A stretch of 64,000 bases of DNA from Coriobacteriaceae bacterium AF08-21 (GCA_027687465.1 JAQCQR010000005.1:1-64000), one strand, 5' to 3'. Shown: positions 52,103 through 61,565, counted from the first letter of the stretch. Made by a program: numbers and translations. Notes: generated by a model from the letters alone, not told the origin.

Positions 52103-53365
52103 GTGCAAAATACCAAGCAAAAGTCGGGCACCAAGCAAAAGCTGACCATCGCGGCCATCTTTGGCGCTATGGGTCCCGGTCTGCTGGCGGCGCTTTCGGG
52201 CAATGACGCCGGCGGCATTGCAACGTATTCCAGTGCGGGCGCCAGCTATGGCTACAAGATGCTCTGGATGCTTCCCGTCATGACTGTGCTGCTCATCGTG
52301 ACGCAGGAGACCGCGGCGCGTTGCGGCTGCGTGACGGGCAAGGGCCTGGCATCGCTCATTCGCGAGCGCTTTGGCGTGCGCAAGAGTGTACTTGCTATGG
52401 CGGCGCTGTTGATCGCCAACACGGCTGTGACCATTTCGGAGTTTGCGGGCATCGCCAGCGGTCTTGCTCTCTTTGGCGTGCCGGCGAGCATCTCGGTGCC
52501 GTTGGTGGCGCTGCTGGTATGGATGCTTACCATGTCGGGTAGTTTCCAGCGCATCGAGAAGATTTTGCTGCTGGTAAGCTGCGTGTTCGTGACCTACATC
52601 GTCGCCGCGTTTATGGCCGGCCCCAACTGGGGCGAGGTCGCGGTCGACTTGGTCGTCCCCAATATTCAAAACGACCCCAGCTACGTGTCGCTCGTGGTCG
52701 CAACGATCGGTACCACCATCGCACCGTGGATGATCTTTTTGGCGCAGAACAACGTGGTCGATAAGAACGCGGGCGAGGACGACATCGTGCTGCAGCGTAT
52801 TGATACCGTGAGCGGCTCGCTTGCCGCCGATGTTATTGCCGGCTTTATTATCATCACGACCGGCACGGTGTTGTTCCCGGCGGGTATTCAGATTAGCGAT
52901 GCTGCCGATGCTGCCCGCGCGCTGGAGCCTATTGCGGGTCAGTGGTCTACGGTACTGTTTGCCTCGGGCCTGGTCGCGGCGAGTTTCTTGGCTGCCTGCG
53001 TGCTGCCGGGCGTTACGTCGAGCGCTATCTGCGAGGCATTTGGCTGGGAGCGCGGTGCCGACCGCAGCTGGGACGAGGCCCCGGTCTATCGCGGCATCAT
53101 TACGGCCATCATCGGTATCTCTGCCGTGCTGGTGCTTATGCCCGGCGTCGATCTGTTCCAGATTATGATGACCTCGCAGGTCATCAATGGCGTGCTACTG
53201 CCCGTGGTTCTGGTGTTCCAGGTGGTTATCGCCGCCGACCGTCACATTATGGGCGCCAACCGCAACGGCCGCGTATGGAACGTGCTCACGTGGGCGACTA
53301 TCGGCGTGATTACGGTGCTCACGGTCGTCATGTTTGTCCTGCAGGCGATGGGCTACAGCGCTTAA
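52103..53365 (+). CDS. NRAMP-related magnesium transporter (NRMT-type)
   Basis: A 420-residue protein with eleven or so helices. It aligns with NRAMP (GPGLLAALSGNDAGGIATYSS against GPGFIAAVAYIDPGNFATN) but the metal-site motifs differ: DPGN in helix 1 reads NDAGG (residues 34-38), and the helix 6 MPH reads APW (207-209), removing the soft methionine ligand that selects Mn2+/Fe2+. This is the pattern of NRMTs, which carry Mg2+ and Mn2+ and whose structure is known from the related genus Eggerthella. GTG start eight bases after the previous gene, on AGGTGG. With its neighbour it forms a magnesium uptake unit. Confidence 0.85.
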   Translation: MQNTKQKSGTKQKLTIAAIFGAMGPGLLAALSGNDAGGIATYSSAGASYGYKMLWMLPVMTVLLIVTQETAARCGCVTGKGLASLIRERFGVRKSVLAMAALLIANTAVTISEFAGIASGLALFGVPASISVPLVALLVWMLTMSGSFQRIEKILLLVSCVFVTYIVAAFMAGPNWGEVAVDLVVPNIQNDPSYVSLVVATIGTTIAPWMIFLAQNNVVDKNAGEDDIVLQRIDTVSGSLAADVIAGFIIITTGTVLFPAGIQISDAADAARALEPIAGQWSTVLFASGLVAASFLAACVLPGVTSSAICEAFGWERGADRSWDEAPVYRGIITAIIGISAVLVLMPGVDLFQIMMTSQVINGVLLPVVLVFQVVIAADRHIMGANRNGRVWNVLTWATIGVITVLTVVMFVLQAMGYSA

Positions 53366-53384
53366 CGCCCACTTTTGCTTCCGA

Positions 53385-53418
53385 ACAGGCCGCAGCGATG
53401 GACTGCGGCCTGTTTTTT
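53385..53418 (+). terminator. Terminator after the NRMT gene
   Basis: ACAGGCCGCAG (53385-53395) pairs with CTGCGGCCTGT (53403-53413), followed by a run of six T residues. Its complement could also serve the convergent gene from the right, which ends at 53476. Confidence 0.9.
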
Positions 53419-53475
53419 GCCCGCGACCTCTTGGGGCCGACTCTAAAAGAGTGATTTTTGGTTGTTTGCTGCGGG

Positions 53476-55692
53476 TTACTTGTCGGTGCCCAGCTTGTGC
53501 GGCTTGAGAGCGAGCGCATTGACGAGCGCGTCGGTGGCAGACTTGACGGCCGCCGGCTGCGGATCGTTGACGTGATCCTCGGGATGCACGGGCAGGTCCT
53601 TCTTGACTGCATCGTGAATCAAGTTGAGGTACTCAGTTACGCCAGTGGTCGACAGGTGCGTGCCATCGCCATCGAACAAGTCGTTGCGATTGGCACTGTA
53701 TCCGTACCAGTCGATAACGCGCACGTTCTTGTAGCGCGTAGCAGCGTTGGCGATGGCCTGGTTGGTAGAGCCAACCCACGGCTGCGGGCTGCGCGTGTTC
53801 ACAAACACCACAATACGCTTATCTCCTGCATCGGTCATGATGGCGTCGATCTGGTCGTCGGTTACCAAGCCGTTGGTGCCCAGTGCAAAGACCACGATCT
53901 TGCCGGCAAGGTTCTGTTGGAGATAGCCCTCAAATGTCGCGCGGCCCGCATCAAACTGGCGGCCCTTTTCGGCATCGATATGGCTGTGCGGGAACACGCC
54001 GTCAAAGGAATCAACGGCGCGCAGCGACACGGAGTCACCGATCATCAACAGGTCGTAGGAGCCATCGGGGAAGCCGTCGTTGTCCTTGTCGGTGTCGTCG
54101 GCCGCCTGTTGGTCTGTGGGCGCGGTGTTTTTGGCTTCCTTGTTGAGGACTTCGGCGCCCTCACCGCTCAGTGCGGAGGTCTCCGGCACAAAGATCAGGC
54201 CGCCCAGTGCAACGACCAACACGACAGCGCAGGCTGCGCAGACAGGGACGTGCGCGCGCACCCAGTTGGCGGGCGCGGTGGTGCCGTCGCGGAACTCGGA
54301 TACGGTGCGCCCAAAGGCGCCCTTTCTAAACGGCGTCTCGATAAAGCGATATGAACATTCGGCTACGGCGACCACCAACAACACCTGCAAAATGTACTGC
54401 CACCACGGCGTATCGTTGATGTTGGCGACCGGGTTCATGAGCAACAGTAGCGGATAGTGCCACAGGTAGATGCTGTACGAGCGCTTGCCAACCCACACGA
54501 GCGGCTCGGCGGACAGTGCGCGGGCAACCATTCCCTGGGGCTGCACGCAGGCCGCGATGACCATGAGCGTGAGGATGGAGCATAGCAGCGTGCCGCCGCG
54601 ATACTGGAACGCGGTGTAGCCGTTGGTGAGCGCGACCATGGCGGCAAGGCCAACCAGACCCACGACGCCCAACACATCGATGGATACGGGCGAGGACCAA
54701 AAGCGCACGAGGGCGCTCGGCTGTGCCGGGACGGTCTCGGCTGCGTTGTCGGCCTTCTCGCCAGGCTTGCCCTCGGCGTTCTTGCCGTGCTTGGCGGCGC
54801 CAGCCAGGCGATTGAGCCCCAAACGATGAGCGAGACACACCGGCGCCAGGTCGCGATCGGGGATAAAGGCCATCCAGGCGCCCAGCAGCAGCGAGAAGAC
54901 GCGGGTGTCGGTGCCGTAGTACACGCGGCTGGGGTCGGCGGCAGGGTTGTAGAGCACCATCATGGCAAGGGCGGATACCGCTGCGAGTCCCAGGACCACA
55001 CGGCGCGTGTTGGGTTTGCTCACATGCATGGACACCATGGCAAACAGCAGCGGTGGCCAAACCAGGTAGAACTGTTCCTCGATGGCGAGCGACCAAAAGT
55101 GCGTAAGCGGCGAGGGGTCGCCCAGGGCGTTGAAGTACGAGACGTCCTGCATAATCTGCCACCAGTTGTTGAAGAACAGCAGCGACGGCAGGATGTCGGG
55201 GCGCATCTTGGTGAGCATCACGTGGTTAAAGATGGTGCACAGCGCGCAGGTCACGAACACTACCGTTACCACGGCGGGGACCAGGCGACGGATGCGGCGA
55301 ATCCAGAAGCTCTTAAGGTCGATGCGGCCGGTCTTAGCGACTTCGTTGAGCAGCAAGCGCGTGATCAGATAGCCCGAAAGCACAAAGAAGATCGTGACGC
55401 CAAGCAGACCGCCCTGAGCCCACGTGAGGTTGAGGTGATAGAGCACCACCGCGACGACGGCAAGCGTGCGAAGGCCGTCAAGGGCAGGGATGTAGCGGGA
55501 CTTGGGGCGAGCAGGCGTCTGCTCCGCGGCGGGAGTGTTGGCGCGGCCCGCGTTGTTGGCAGAAGCGCGATGGGGGCTCGCGGTGCGTCGCGGCTCGTTG
55601 GCACGGCGTTCGCCCTTCACGCGTTCGTGCGGCGCCGGCTCGTTGCCCGTGCGGCGTCGACCGCGCGAGCCCGATTGCGAGAATTGTTCCAT
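53476..55692 (-). CDS. OatA-like cell-wall O-acetyltransferase
   Basis: A 738-residue membrane enzyme. Residues 1-65 are an Arg/Pro-rich disordered extension; about 66-430 are the ten-helix acyltransferase_3 domain (RYIPALDGLRTLAVVAVV, SLAIEEQFYLVWP); about 565-715 form an extracytoplasmic SGNH hydrolase-type domain with Ser in MIGDSVS, GTNG and the Asp/His pair in DGDGTHLS. This two-domain design acetylates the C6 hydroxyl of muramic acid in OatA, giving lysozyme resistance; teichoic-acid or polysaccharide acetylation is the alternative. Transcribed alone, convergent to the NRMT gene. Confidence 0.9.
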   Translation of the reverse strand: MEQFSQSGSRGRRRTGNEPAPHERVKGERRANEPRRTASPHRASANNAGRANTPAAEQTPARPKSRYIPALDGLRTLAVVAVVLYHLNLTWAQGGLLGVTIFFVLSGYLITRLLLNEVAKTGRIDLKSFWIRRIRRLVPAVVTVVFVTCALCTIFNHVMLTKMRPDILPSLLFFNNWWQIMQDVSYFNALGDPSPLTHFWSLAIEEQFYLVWPPLLFAMVSMHVSKPNTRRVVLGLAAVSALAMMVLYNPAADPSRVYYGTDTRVFSLLLGAWMAFIPDRDLAPVCLAHRLGLNRLAGAAKHGKNAEGKPGEKADNAAETVPAQPSALVRFWSSPVSIDVLGVVGLVGLAAMVALTNGYTAFQYRGGTLLCSILTLMVIAACVQPQGMVARALSAEPLVWVGKRSYSIYLWHYPLLLLMNPVANINDTPWWQYILQVLLVVAVAECSYRFIETPFRKGAFGRTVSEFRDGTTAPANWVRAHVPVCAACAVVLVVALGGLIFVPETSALSGEGAEVLNKEAKNTAPTDQQAADDTDKDNDGFPDGSYDLLMIGDSVSLRAVDSFDGVFPHSHIDAEKGRQFDAGRATFEGYLQQNLAGKIVVFALGTNGLVTDDQIDAIMTDAGDKRIVVFVNTRSPQPWVGSTNQAIANAATRYKNVRVIDWYGYSANRNDLFDGDGTHLSTTGVTEYLNLIHDAVKKDLPVHPEDHVNDPQPAAVKSATDALVNALALKPHKLGTDK

Positions 55693-55879
55693 AAAACATC
55701 ATCCAATGACGAGAATAATCAGCACGTATTCATTGTAGCTGCCTGCCCCTGTGAATGCTTGCTGCTGGCGCAAGCTCAAGCGCGCGTCCACATCAAAGTG
55801 GACTAAAGTTATAGGAGGTGCGAGAGTGCACAATCGTTGGTCGACGGTGGGCGCAAAGCCTGAAGACGAGGAGGTTTCC

Positions 55880-56875
55880 ATGGCGGATCACAGCATCGTT
55901 GCGGTGTTCGGCAGCATGAACATGGACCTTTCGGTGGCGTGCGAGCGCATGCCGCGTGCGGGCGAGACAGTCGGTGGCAGCGGTTTTATCACCAACGCTG
56001 GTGGCAAGGGCGCTAACCAGGCCGTCGCTGCTGCGCGCATGGGTGCGCGCACGTGCATGATTGGCGCTGTTGGGCGCGATACCTTTGGCGATGCGCTTGT
56101 GGCAGGGCTCCAGGATGCCGGCGTGGACGTTGAGTTTGTGGCGCGTCGCGATGACGTGGAGACCGGTACCGCGACTATCATTCGCTGCGAGAGCGACAAC
56201 CGCATCGTGCTGTCGCCGGGCGCCAACCATGCGCTTGCGGGCGAGGACGTTGCCCGCGCACTGAGGCGCTTGGTGGCCGACGAGCTCGACGGCGATGCCA
56301 GCGAGTTTGCCCCGGCTGCTGGCGGCGTCTTTATCGCCCAGGGCGAATGTGACCTTGCAGCGACGGCCGAGGCGCTTGCTTGCGCTCACGAGCTGGGGTT
56401 CTATACGGTCTTTAACCCTGCGCCCGCCTGCGATTTGCCGGCAGGAGCGTGGCCTGCGGTCGACCTGGTCTGCCCCAACGAGACCGAGTGCCAGGTGCTG
56501 ACGGGCATTCTGCCCACGGATGATGCGAGTTGCGTCGCCGCGCTCAATGCGCTGCTCGACAAGGGCGCCGGGGCTGCGGTCATCACGCTAGGCGGTGCCG
56601 GCTCAGTTGCACTTGGTGATGACGGTGAGCTGCTGCGCATGCCGGCGCTTTCGAGCGAGGTGGTCGACACCACGGCTGCGGGCGATACGTTTATCGGCGC
56701 GCTTGCGGCGGCTCGTCTGGAGGGCCTGCCGCTCTTTGAGTGCATGGCGGCGGGCGCACGCGCCTCGGCGGTGACGGTGTCGCGCCTGGGCGCTCAGCAG
56801 TCGATTCCCACACGTGCCGAAGTCGAGCGCGTGTTTGATTTAGACGATTTGGTACAAGACGGAGAAGCGGAGTAG
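55880..56875 (+). CDS. rbsK: Ribokinase
   Basis: A 331-residue PfkB-family sugar kinase that phosphorylates ribose to ribose 5-phosphate. GSMNMDL starts the fold, GGKGANQAVAAARMGA binds substrate near 37-52, and TTAAGDTFIGAL carries the catalytic Asp and anion hole. The ATG follows GAGGAGG. It is four bases upstream of a nucleoside hydrolase, so the pair probably turns ribonucleosides into base plus ribose 5-phosphate. A deoxyribokinase or another pentose specificity cannot be excluded. Confidence 0.85.
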   Translation: MADHSIVAVFGSMNMDLSVACERMPRAGETVGGSGFITNAGGKGANQAVAAARMGARTCMIGAVGRDTFGDALVAGLQDAGVDVEFVARRDDVETGTATIIRCESDNRIVLSPGANHALAGEDVARALRRLVADELDGDASEFAPAAGGVFIAQGECDLAATAEALACAHELGFYTVFNPAPACDLPAGAWPAVDLVCPNETECQVLTGILPTDDASCVAALNALLDKGAGAAVITLGGAGSVALGDDGELLRMPALSSEVVDTTAAGDTFIGALAAARLEGLPLFECMAAGARASAVTVSRLGAQQSIPTRAEVERVFDLDDLVQDGEAE

Positions 56876-56879
56876 AACA

Positions 56880-57854
56880 ATGGCAACCAAGAAGCTGATC
56901 CTTGATTTGGATATGGGTGTGGACGATGCGATGGCGCTCGCCTATGCCATCGCGAGCCCCGAGGTGGAGCTCGTGGGCATTACCACATGCTTTGGCAACG
57001 TGCGCGTCGAGCAGTCGGCGCACAACTGCCTGGCGGTGCTCGACCTGTTGGGTCGTCCCGAGGTGCCGGTGTACCTGGGCGCCGATCGTCCCATGAAGGC
57101 GACCGAACCCTACACGCCGCCGGCGTCCACCACGCTCATCCACGGTAAGAACGGCATCGGCGGTGCGAGCGTACCCGCGTCGCCCTACGAGCCGGTGGGG
57201 GCGACGTCGGCCGATGGCAACGCTGCGGTCGATTATCTGATCGATGCCGCGCGTACTTATGGCCCCGATTTGGTCTACGTGGCGACCGGCCCGCTCACCA
57301 ATCTGGCGCTTGCCCTGGAGCGTGATGCGGCGGCGATGATGTCTATCGGCCGCGTGGTCGTGATGGGCGGTGCGCTTACCGTGCCCGGCAACGTGAGCGC
57401 GGGCGCCGAGGCCAACATGGCGGGCGACCCCGAGGCTGCCGACGCCGTGTTGCGCTCGGGCCGCAAGCTCACCATGGTGGGCTTGGATGTGACGCACCGC
57501 GTGGTGCTCACACGTCGCGACGTTGCCGGCTGGACGGGCTCGGGCACTATGGCTGGCTGCGCGTTTGCGAGCATGGTCGAGCACTATATCGGTTCGTACG
57601 AAATGAACGCGCCCTACCTGGGCGGCTGCGCGCTGCACGATCCGCTTGCTGTCGCCGTGGCGATCGACCCCACGCTCGTAGGTGCGCTCGGCTGCAACCT
57701 GCGTGTTGATCTGCTGGGTGAATATCGCGGCCGCACCATCTGCGACGAGCACCGTCTGTCCGATCCAGATAAGAGCGCGCTCGTGGCGCTCACCGTGGAC
57801 GCCCCACGTTTCCTCGCGGAGTTTAAGGCACGCATGGCTCGCATCCTTGGCTAA
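56880..57854 (+). CDS. Inosine/uridine-preferring nucleoside hydrolase
   Basis: A 324-residue enzyme that cleaves the N-glycosidic bond of ribonucleosides. The calcium-binding N-terminal cluster is LDLDMGVDDAMAL (family DxDxGxDD), with Asn in GNVSAGAEANMAGDPEAA and Asp in CALHDPLAVA completing the site. It is the same class as RihA/RihB/RihC. Directly coupled to ribokinase upstream (five-base gap), giving a two-step salvage route. No terminator is apparent after it. Confidence 0.9.
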   Translation: MATKKLILDLDMGVDDAMALAYAIASPEVELVGITTCFGNVRVEQSAHNCLAVLDLLGRPEVPVYLGADRPMKATEPYTPPASTTLIHGKNGIGGASVPASPYEPVGATSADGNAAVDYLIDAARTYGPDLVYVATGPLTNLALALERDAAAMMSIGRVVVMGGALTVPGNVSAGAEANMAGDPEAADAVLRSGRKLTMVGLDVTHRVVLTRRDVAGWTGSGTMAGCAFASMVEHYIGSYEMNAPYLGGCALHDPLAVAVAIDPTLVGALGCNLRVDLLGEYRGRTICDEHRLSDPDKSALVALTVDAPRFLAEFKARMARILG

Positions 57855-57928
57855 ACGGTTTCTGTGCCCCGATCCAGATTAGCTACCGAGTAAATACGCC
57901 CGTTGGGGGAATAGTCGCGTCGCTTCGC

Positions 57929-57975
57929 TTGACAACAGGCTAAACTAGCTATTAAACATTTACTATTCTGTTTAG
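57929..57975 (+). promoter_or_regulatory. Promoter and TAAAC/GTTTA operator sites of the LacI-type gene
   Basis: TTGACA at 57929-57934 is a perfect -35; the -10 is weak (TATTAA or TTAAAC around 57950-57957). TAAAC occurs at 57941-57945 and 57953-57957 and GTTTAG at about 57969-57974. AAACATTTACT (from 57954) recurs as AAACATTTAGT upstream of the isomerase gene. Confidence 0.55.
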
Positions 57976-58057
57976 ATTGAATTTGCGGTCGTTTAGTTGT
58001 CGAGTCACGGGGCGGTCAGGCCACGATGCTCGACCGCGACCGTTACTAGGGGGAACA

Positions 58058-59068
58058 ATGGCCAAAGCAAGTGTCCGCGAAATCAGCCGCATCACCGGTT
58101 TTTCGCCTGCGACCGTGTCCAACGCGCTCAACCGCAAGCGCAGCGTGAGCGAGGAGACCGCCAAAGTCATCCTGGAGTGCGCGCAGTCGCTCGGCTATCA
58201 GCAGTCGACGCAGCTCGAGAGCATCCAGTTTGTGCTCGCGCGCAAGACGGGCGCCATCCTGGACGAGAGCACCTTCCATCCCGCGGTTATTGAGGGCGTG
58301 GAGCGCCAGGCGCGTCGACACGGCATGAGCACGAGCTTTGTCTCGCTCGACTTTAGCGACCTGGACGCCGTGCGTCCGCAGGTCGAGGGCCTGATCGCCG
58401 ACCCGTCTGCCGCCATCGTGCTGATGGGTACCGAGCTGGGTGAGGAAGATTACGCCCTGTTCGCCAACGCTGCCGCCCACCTGATCGTGCTCGACGGCTG
58501 GAGCGACCGCCAGTACTTTGATGCCGTAGTCATTGCCAATACCGATTCGGTGCTGCGCGCCGTGGACTACCTTATCGAGAAGGGTCACAGGCAAATCGGC
58601 TATCTGGCAGGCGATCTTCGTATCCGCAACTTTAAGGATCGCGAGCGCGGCTATCGCCAAGCACTTGAGGATGCGGGCCTCGAGGCAAACCCGGCATGGC
58701 GCGTCACGCTGGGCACCACGCTCGAAGGTGCCTATCGCGATATGGGTGCATGGCTCGACAGCGTCTCACGCGACGACCTGCCGACGGCTTTCTTTGCCGA
58801 GAACGACGTGCTCGCCGTGGGTGCCATGCGCGCGTTCAACGAGCACGGCATTCGCGTGCCCGAGGATGTCTCGATCATCGGCTTTGACGACCTATCTCTG
58901 GGCGCCTTCTCCAACCCGCCACTCACCACGGTGCATGTTCCCAAACACGAGGTGGGCGAGATCGCGGTGCGCCGTCTGGTGGGTAACATCCGCAATCCCA
59001 AGAGCTATACCTGCAAAACGGCCGTGTCGACCTATTTTGTCGAGCGCCAGAGCGTGCGCGAAATCTAG
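58058..59068 (+). CDS. LacI-family transcriptional regulator
   Basis: A 336-residue repressor-type protein. Residues 1-50 contain the LacI HTH (VREISRITGFSPATVSNALN), about 60-330 a periplasmic-binding-protein-like effector domain (FDAVVIANTD, GHRQIGYLAGD, DVSIIGFDDLSLG). ATG at 58058 follows TAGGGGG. It sits immediately upstream of the isomerase operon and both promoters share TAAAC/GTTTA motifs, so it very probably regulates that operon and itself in response to a sugar. Confidence 0.9.
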   Translation: MAKASVREISRITGFSPATVSNALNRKRSVSEETAKVILECAQSLGYQQSTQLESIQFVLARKTGAILDESTFHPAVIEGVERQARRHGMSTSFVSLDFSDLDAVRPQVEGLIADPSAAIVLMGTELGEEDYALFANAAAHLIVLDGWSDRQYFDAVVIANTDSVLRAVDYLIEKGHRQIGYLAGDLRIRNFKDRERGYRQALEDAGLEANPAWRVTLGTTLEGAYRDMGAWLDSVSRDDLPTAFFAENDVLAVGAMRAFNEHGIRVPEDVSIIGFDDLSLGAFSNPPLTTVHVPKHEVGEIAVRRLVGNIRNPKSYTCKTAVSTYFVERQSVREI

Positions 59069-59133
59069 GCGGAGACGGCATTGCCTGCAGCGTGCCAAAG
59101 CTCGCTAGGGCAGTTAACATAGTGCCATTCAGA

Positions 59134-59159
59134 AGAGGATCCTTCGGGGCCCTCTTTTT
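59134..59159 (+). terminator. Terminator after the LacI-type gene
   Basis: AGAGG (59134-59138) and CCTCT (59151-59155) pair, CC pairs with GG around a TTCG loop, and TTTTT follows. Confidence 0.65.
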
Positions 59160-59181
59160 GTTGCCCTTGTATGTTCAGATT

Positions 59182-59298
59182 GTTTACATACCGTTTAGGC
59201 TGATTTCTCTACCGTTTACGGGACTTTCGCGCTAAACTACTAAACAAAAGAGTAAAACATTTAGTAAACAGAACAAAACGAAACATGCGTCTGTTTAC
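59182..59298. promoter_or_regulatory. Operator cluster of GTTTA[C/G] sites upstream of the isomerase operon
   Basis: GTTTAC or GTTTAG occurs at 59182-59187, 59193-59198, 59213-59218 and 59293-59298, and inverted copies (TAAAC) at about 59233, 59241 and 59265. The stretch 59252-59269 is an imperfect palindrome containing AAACATTTAGT, also seen at the LacI-type promoter. Consistent with multi-site control by the adjacent regulator. Confidence 0.6.
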
Positions 59299-59325
59299 TG
59301 AACATGTGATTAGGGGAGGACGTAC

Positions 59326-60726
59326 ATGGATAAGATCAAGCTCGGCTTTGTGCCCACGCGCCGCAGTATCTTTAGCGCGCCGGACGCGATCAAGTATCGC
59401 GGCCTGACGGCTGATCGCCTGCGCGAGATCGGCGTCGACATCGTGGATATCGACGACATCAACGACGAGGGCCTGCTATTCGACGACAGCCATATCGCGC
59501 CTATCGTCGAGAAGTTCCGCGCCGAGGGCGTCGACGGCATCATGCTGTGCCACGCCAACTTTGGTACCGAGTATGTTTGCGCCCGCCTTGCCCGCGAGCT
59601 CGGCCTGCCCGTGCTGCTGTGGGGTCCGCGCGACGAGCGCCCCGAGCCCGACGGCACCCGTCTGCGCGATAGCCAGTGCGGTCTGTTCGCCACCGGCAAG
59701 GTCCTGCGTCGCTTCCAGGTTCCCTTCACCTACATGACCAACTGCCGTCTGACCGATCCCGAGTTCGAGCGCGGTGTCTGGGACTTTTTGGCCGTGTGCA
59801 ACGTGGTCAAGACTTTCAAGCACACCCGCATCTTGCAGATGGCCACTCGCCCGTTCGACTTCTGGTCCACCATGTGCAACGAGGGCGAGCTGCTCGAGAA
59901 GTTCAACATTCAGCTTTCGCCCATCCCCATGACCGAGCTTGTCCAGGCCGTGCGCGACGCCCAGGCCGACGAGCAGGCCATGGCAGCCATGCTCGCCCAC
60001 ATTGCCGACAGCTTTGAGATCTGCATCCCCGAGGATAAGGTCCCCGCTGTGGCCGGTCTTGCCATTGCCATGAAGCGCTTGGTCGAGAAGTACGGCTGCA
60101 ACGCCGGTGCCATCCAGTGCTGGAACGCCCTGCAGGACGAGCTGGGCATTATGCCCTGCGCCGCCAACGCCATCCTCAACGAGATGGGTATCCCCGTCGT
60201 CTGCGAGACCGACATCCACGGCGCCATCACAGCGCTGATGGTCGAGGCCGCCGACCTGGGCCGTCACCGCGGCATGTTCGCCGACTGGACCGTGCGTCAT
60301 CCCGACAACGAGAACGGCGAGCTGCTGCAGCACTGCGGCCCCTGGCCCTGCAGCTGCGCGGCCGTCAAGCCCAAGCTCACTTACCCGCTGGCTTTCGATC
60401 ACCCCGGCGCGCTGACGGCCGAGGCCAAGCACGGCGACCTCACCCTTGCCCGCTTTGACGGCGACAACGGCGAGTACTCGCTGCTGCTGGGCAACGCCCG
60501 CGGCATCGACGGCCCGGCCGGCATGGGCACCTACCTGTGGGTCGAGGTCGAAAACCTCAAGCGCCTCGAGGCCAAGATCGTCGAGGGTCCCTACATCCAC
60601 CACTGTGTCGCCATCCACGCCAACGTGGTGCCGGTGCTCTACGAGGCGTGCAAGTACATCGGCATTGTCCCCGACCTGTACGATCCCATCGAAGAAGACG
60701 TCAAAGCTTACCTGCGAGGAGAGTAG
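59326..60726 (+). CDS. L-fucose/L-arabinose isomerase-like sugar isomerase
   Basis: A 466-residue cytoplasmic enzyme of the FucI/AraA-like superfamily, shorter than FucI (about 590) and somewhat shorter than AraA (about 500). MLCHANFGTEYVCARLAREL and VPVLYEACKYIGIVPDLY are recognisable family blocks; CNEGELLEKFNIQL and CETDIHGAITALM supply likely metal and substrate residues. Members convert aldoses to ketoses with Mn2+. The substrate is unknown. First gene of an operon with split transketolase and FGGY kinase, preceded by GGGGAGG. Confidence 0.8.
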   Translation: MDKIKLGFVPTRRSIFSAPDAIKYRGLTADRLREIGVDIVDIDDINDEGLLFDDSHIAPIVEKFRAEGVDGIMLCHANFGTEYVCARLARELGLPVLLWGPRDERPEPDGTRLRDSQCGLFATGKVLRRFQVPFTYMTNCRLTDPEFERGVWDFLAVCNVVKTFKHTRILQMATRPFDFWSTMCNEGELLEKFNIQLSPIPMTELVQAVRDAQADEQAMAAMLAHIADSFEICIPEDKVPAVAGLAIAMKRLVEKYGCNAGAIQCWNALQDELGIMPCAANAILNEMGIPVVCETDIHGAITALMVEAADLGRHRGMFADWTVRHPDNENGELLQHCGPWPCSCAAVKPKLTYPLAFDHPGALTAEAKHGDLTLARFDGDNGEYSLLLGNARGIDGPAGMGTYLWVEVENLKRLEAKIVEGPYIHHCVAIHANVVPVLYEACKYIGIVPDLYDPIEEDVKAYLRGE

Positions 60727-60728
60727 AA

Positions 60729-61565
60729 ATGGCAACTATCGAAGAGCTTGAATCCCTGCGTTGGGACCTTCGCCGCGATTGCGTCGATATCATCATGGCT
60801 GGCGCCGGCGGGCACATCGGCGGCGACATGTCGGTCATCGATGCGCTGATGACCCTCTACGCCAACCACCTCAACATTTCTCCCGAGACCGTCGACGATC
60901 CCAACCGCGATCGCTTCGTGCTCTCCAAGGGCCACGCCATGGAGGCCTACTACGCGGTGCTCTGCCACGAGGGCTATCTTGACCTCGATGACGTCAAGGC
61001 CCGCTTCTCCAAGTTCGGCAGCCCCTACATCGGCCACCCCAACAACAAGCTCAAGGGCATCGAGATGAACTCGGGCTCGCTGGGTCACGGCCTGCCCGTG
61101 GCCGTCGGGATGGCGCTTGCCGGCAAGATGGATGGCCGCGACTACCGCGTCTACACCATCATGGGCGACGGCGAGCTTGCCGAGGGCTCGGTCTGGGAGG
61201 GCGCCATGAGCGGCGGCAACTACCAGCTCGATAACCTGTGCGCGCTCGTGGACCGCAACCGCCTGCAGATCAGCGGCAGCACCGAGGACGTCATGAAGCA
61301 GGATTCGCAGGAGGAGCGCTGGGCCGCCTTCGGGTGGAACGTGCTGTCCATTCCGGGCAACGACGTCCAGGCCATCGACGCCGCGCTGACGCTGGCCGCC
61401 GAGACCAAGGGTAAGCCCACGGTCATCATCCTCAACACGGTGAAGGGCTACGGCTCGCCGGTTATGGAGGACAAGGCCGCCTGGCATCATCACCTGCCCA
61501 ACGATGAGGAATATGCCCAGATCATCGCCGATTTCGCTGCCCATAAGGAGGCTATCAATGGCTAA
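60729..61565 (+). CDS. Transketolase subunit A (N-terminal, thiamine diphosphate-binding half)
   Basis: A 278-residue protein equal to the first third of transketolase. The TPP motif GDGELAEGSVWEGAM and the following LCALVDRNRLQ are intact, as are SKGHAMEAYYAVL and GSLGHGLPVAVGMALAGK. It needs the partner encoded next. The start is only three bases after the isomerase stop. Split transketolases occur as general pentose-phosphate enzymes and as dedicated catabolic pairs (apulose-4-phosphate AptAB, sulfo-transketolase SqwGH); this operon position favours the second. Confidence 0.9.
   Translation: MATIEELESLRWDLRRDCVDIIMAGAGGHIGGDMSVIDALMTLYANHLNISPETVDDPNRDRFVLSKGHAMEAYYAVLCHEGYLDLDDVKARFSKFGSPYIGHPNNKLKGIEMNSGSLGHGLPVAVGMALAGKMDGRDYRVYTIMGDGELAEGSVWEGAMSGGNYQLDNLCALVDRNRLQISGSTEDVMKQDSQEERWAAFGWNVLSIPGNDVQAIDAALTLAAETKGKPTVIILNTVKGYGSPVMEDKAAWHHHLPNDEEYAQIIADFAAHKEAING

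Noticed and set aside
52103..53365. Manganese transporter MntH
   Set aside because: The DPGN and MPH metal-site motifs of MntH are replaced, in the pattern of magnesium-carrying NRMTs.
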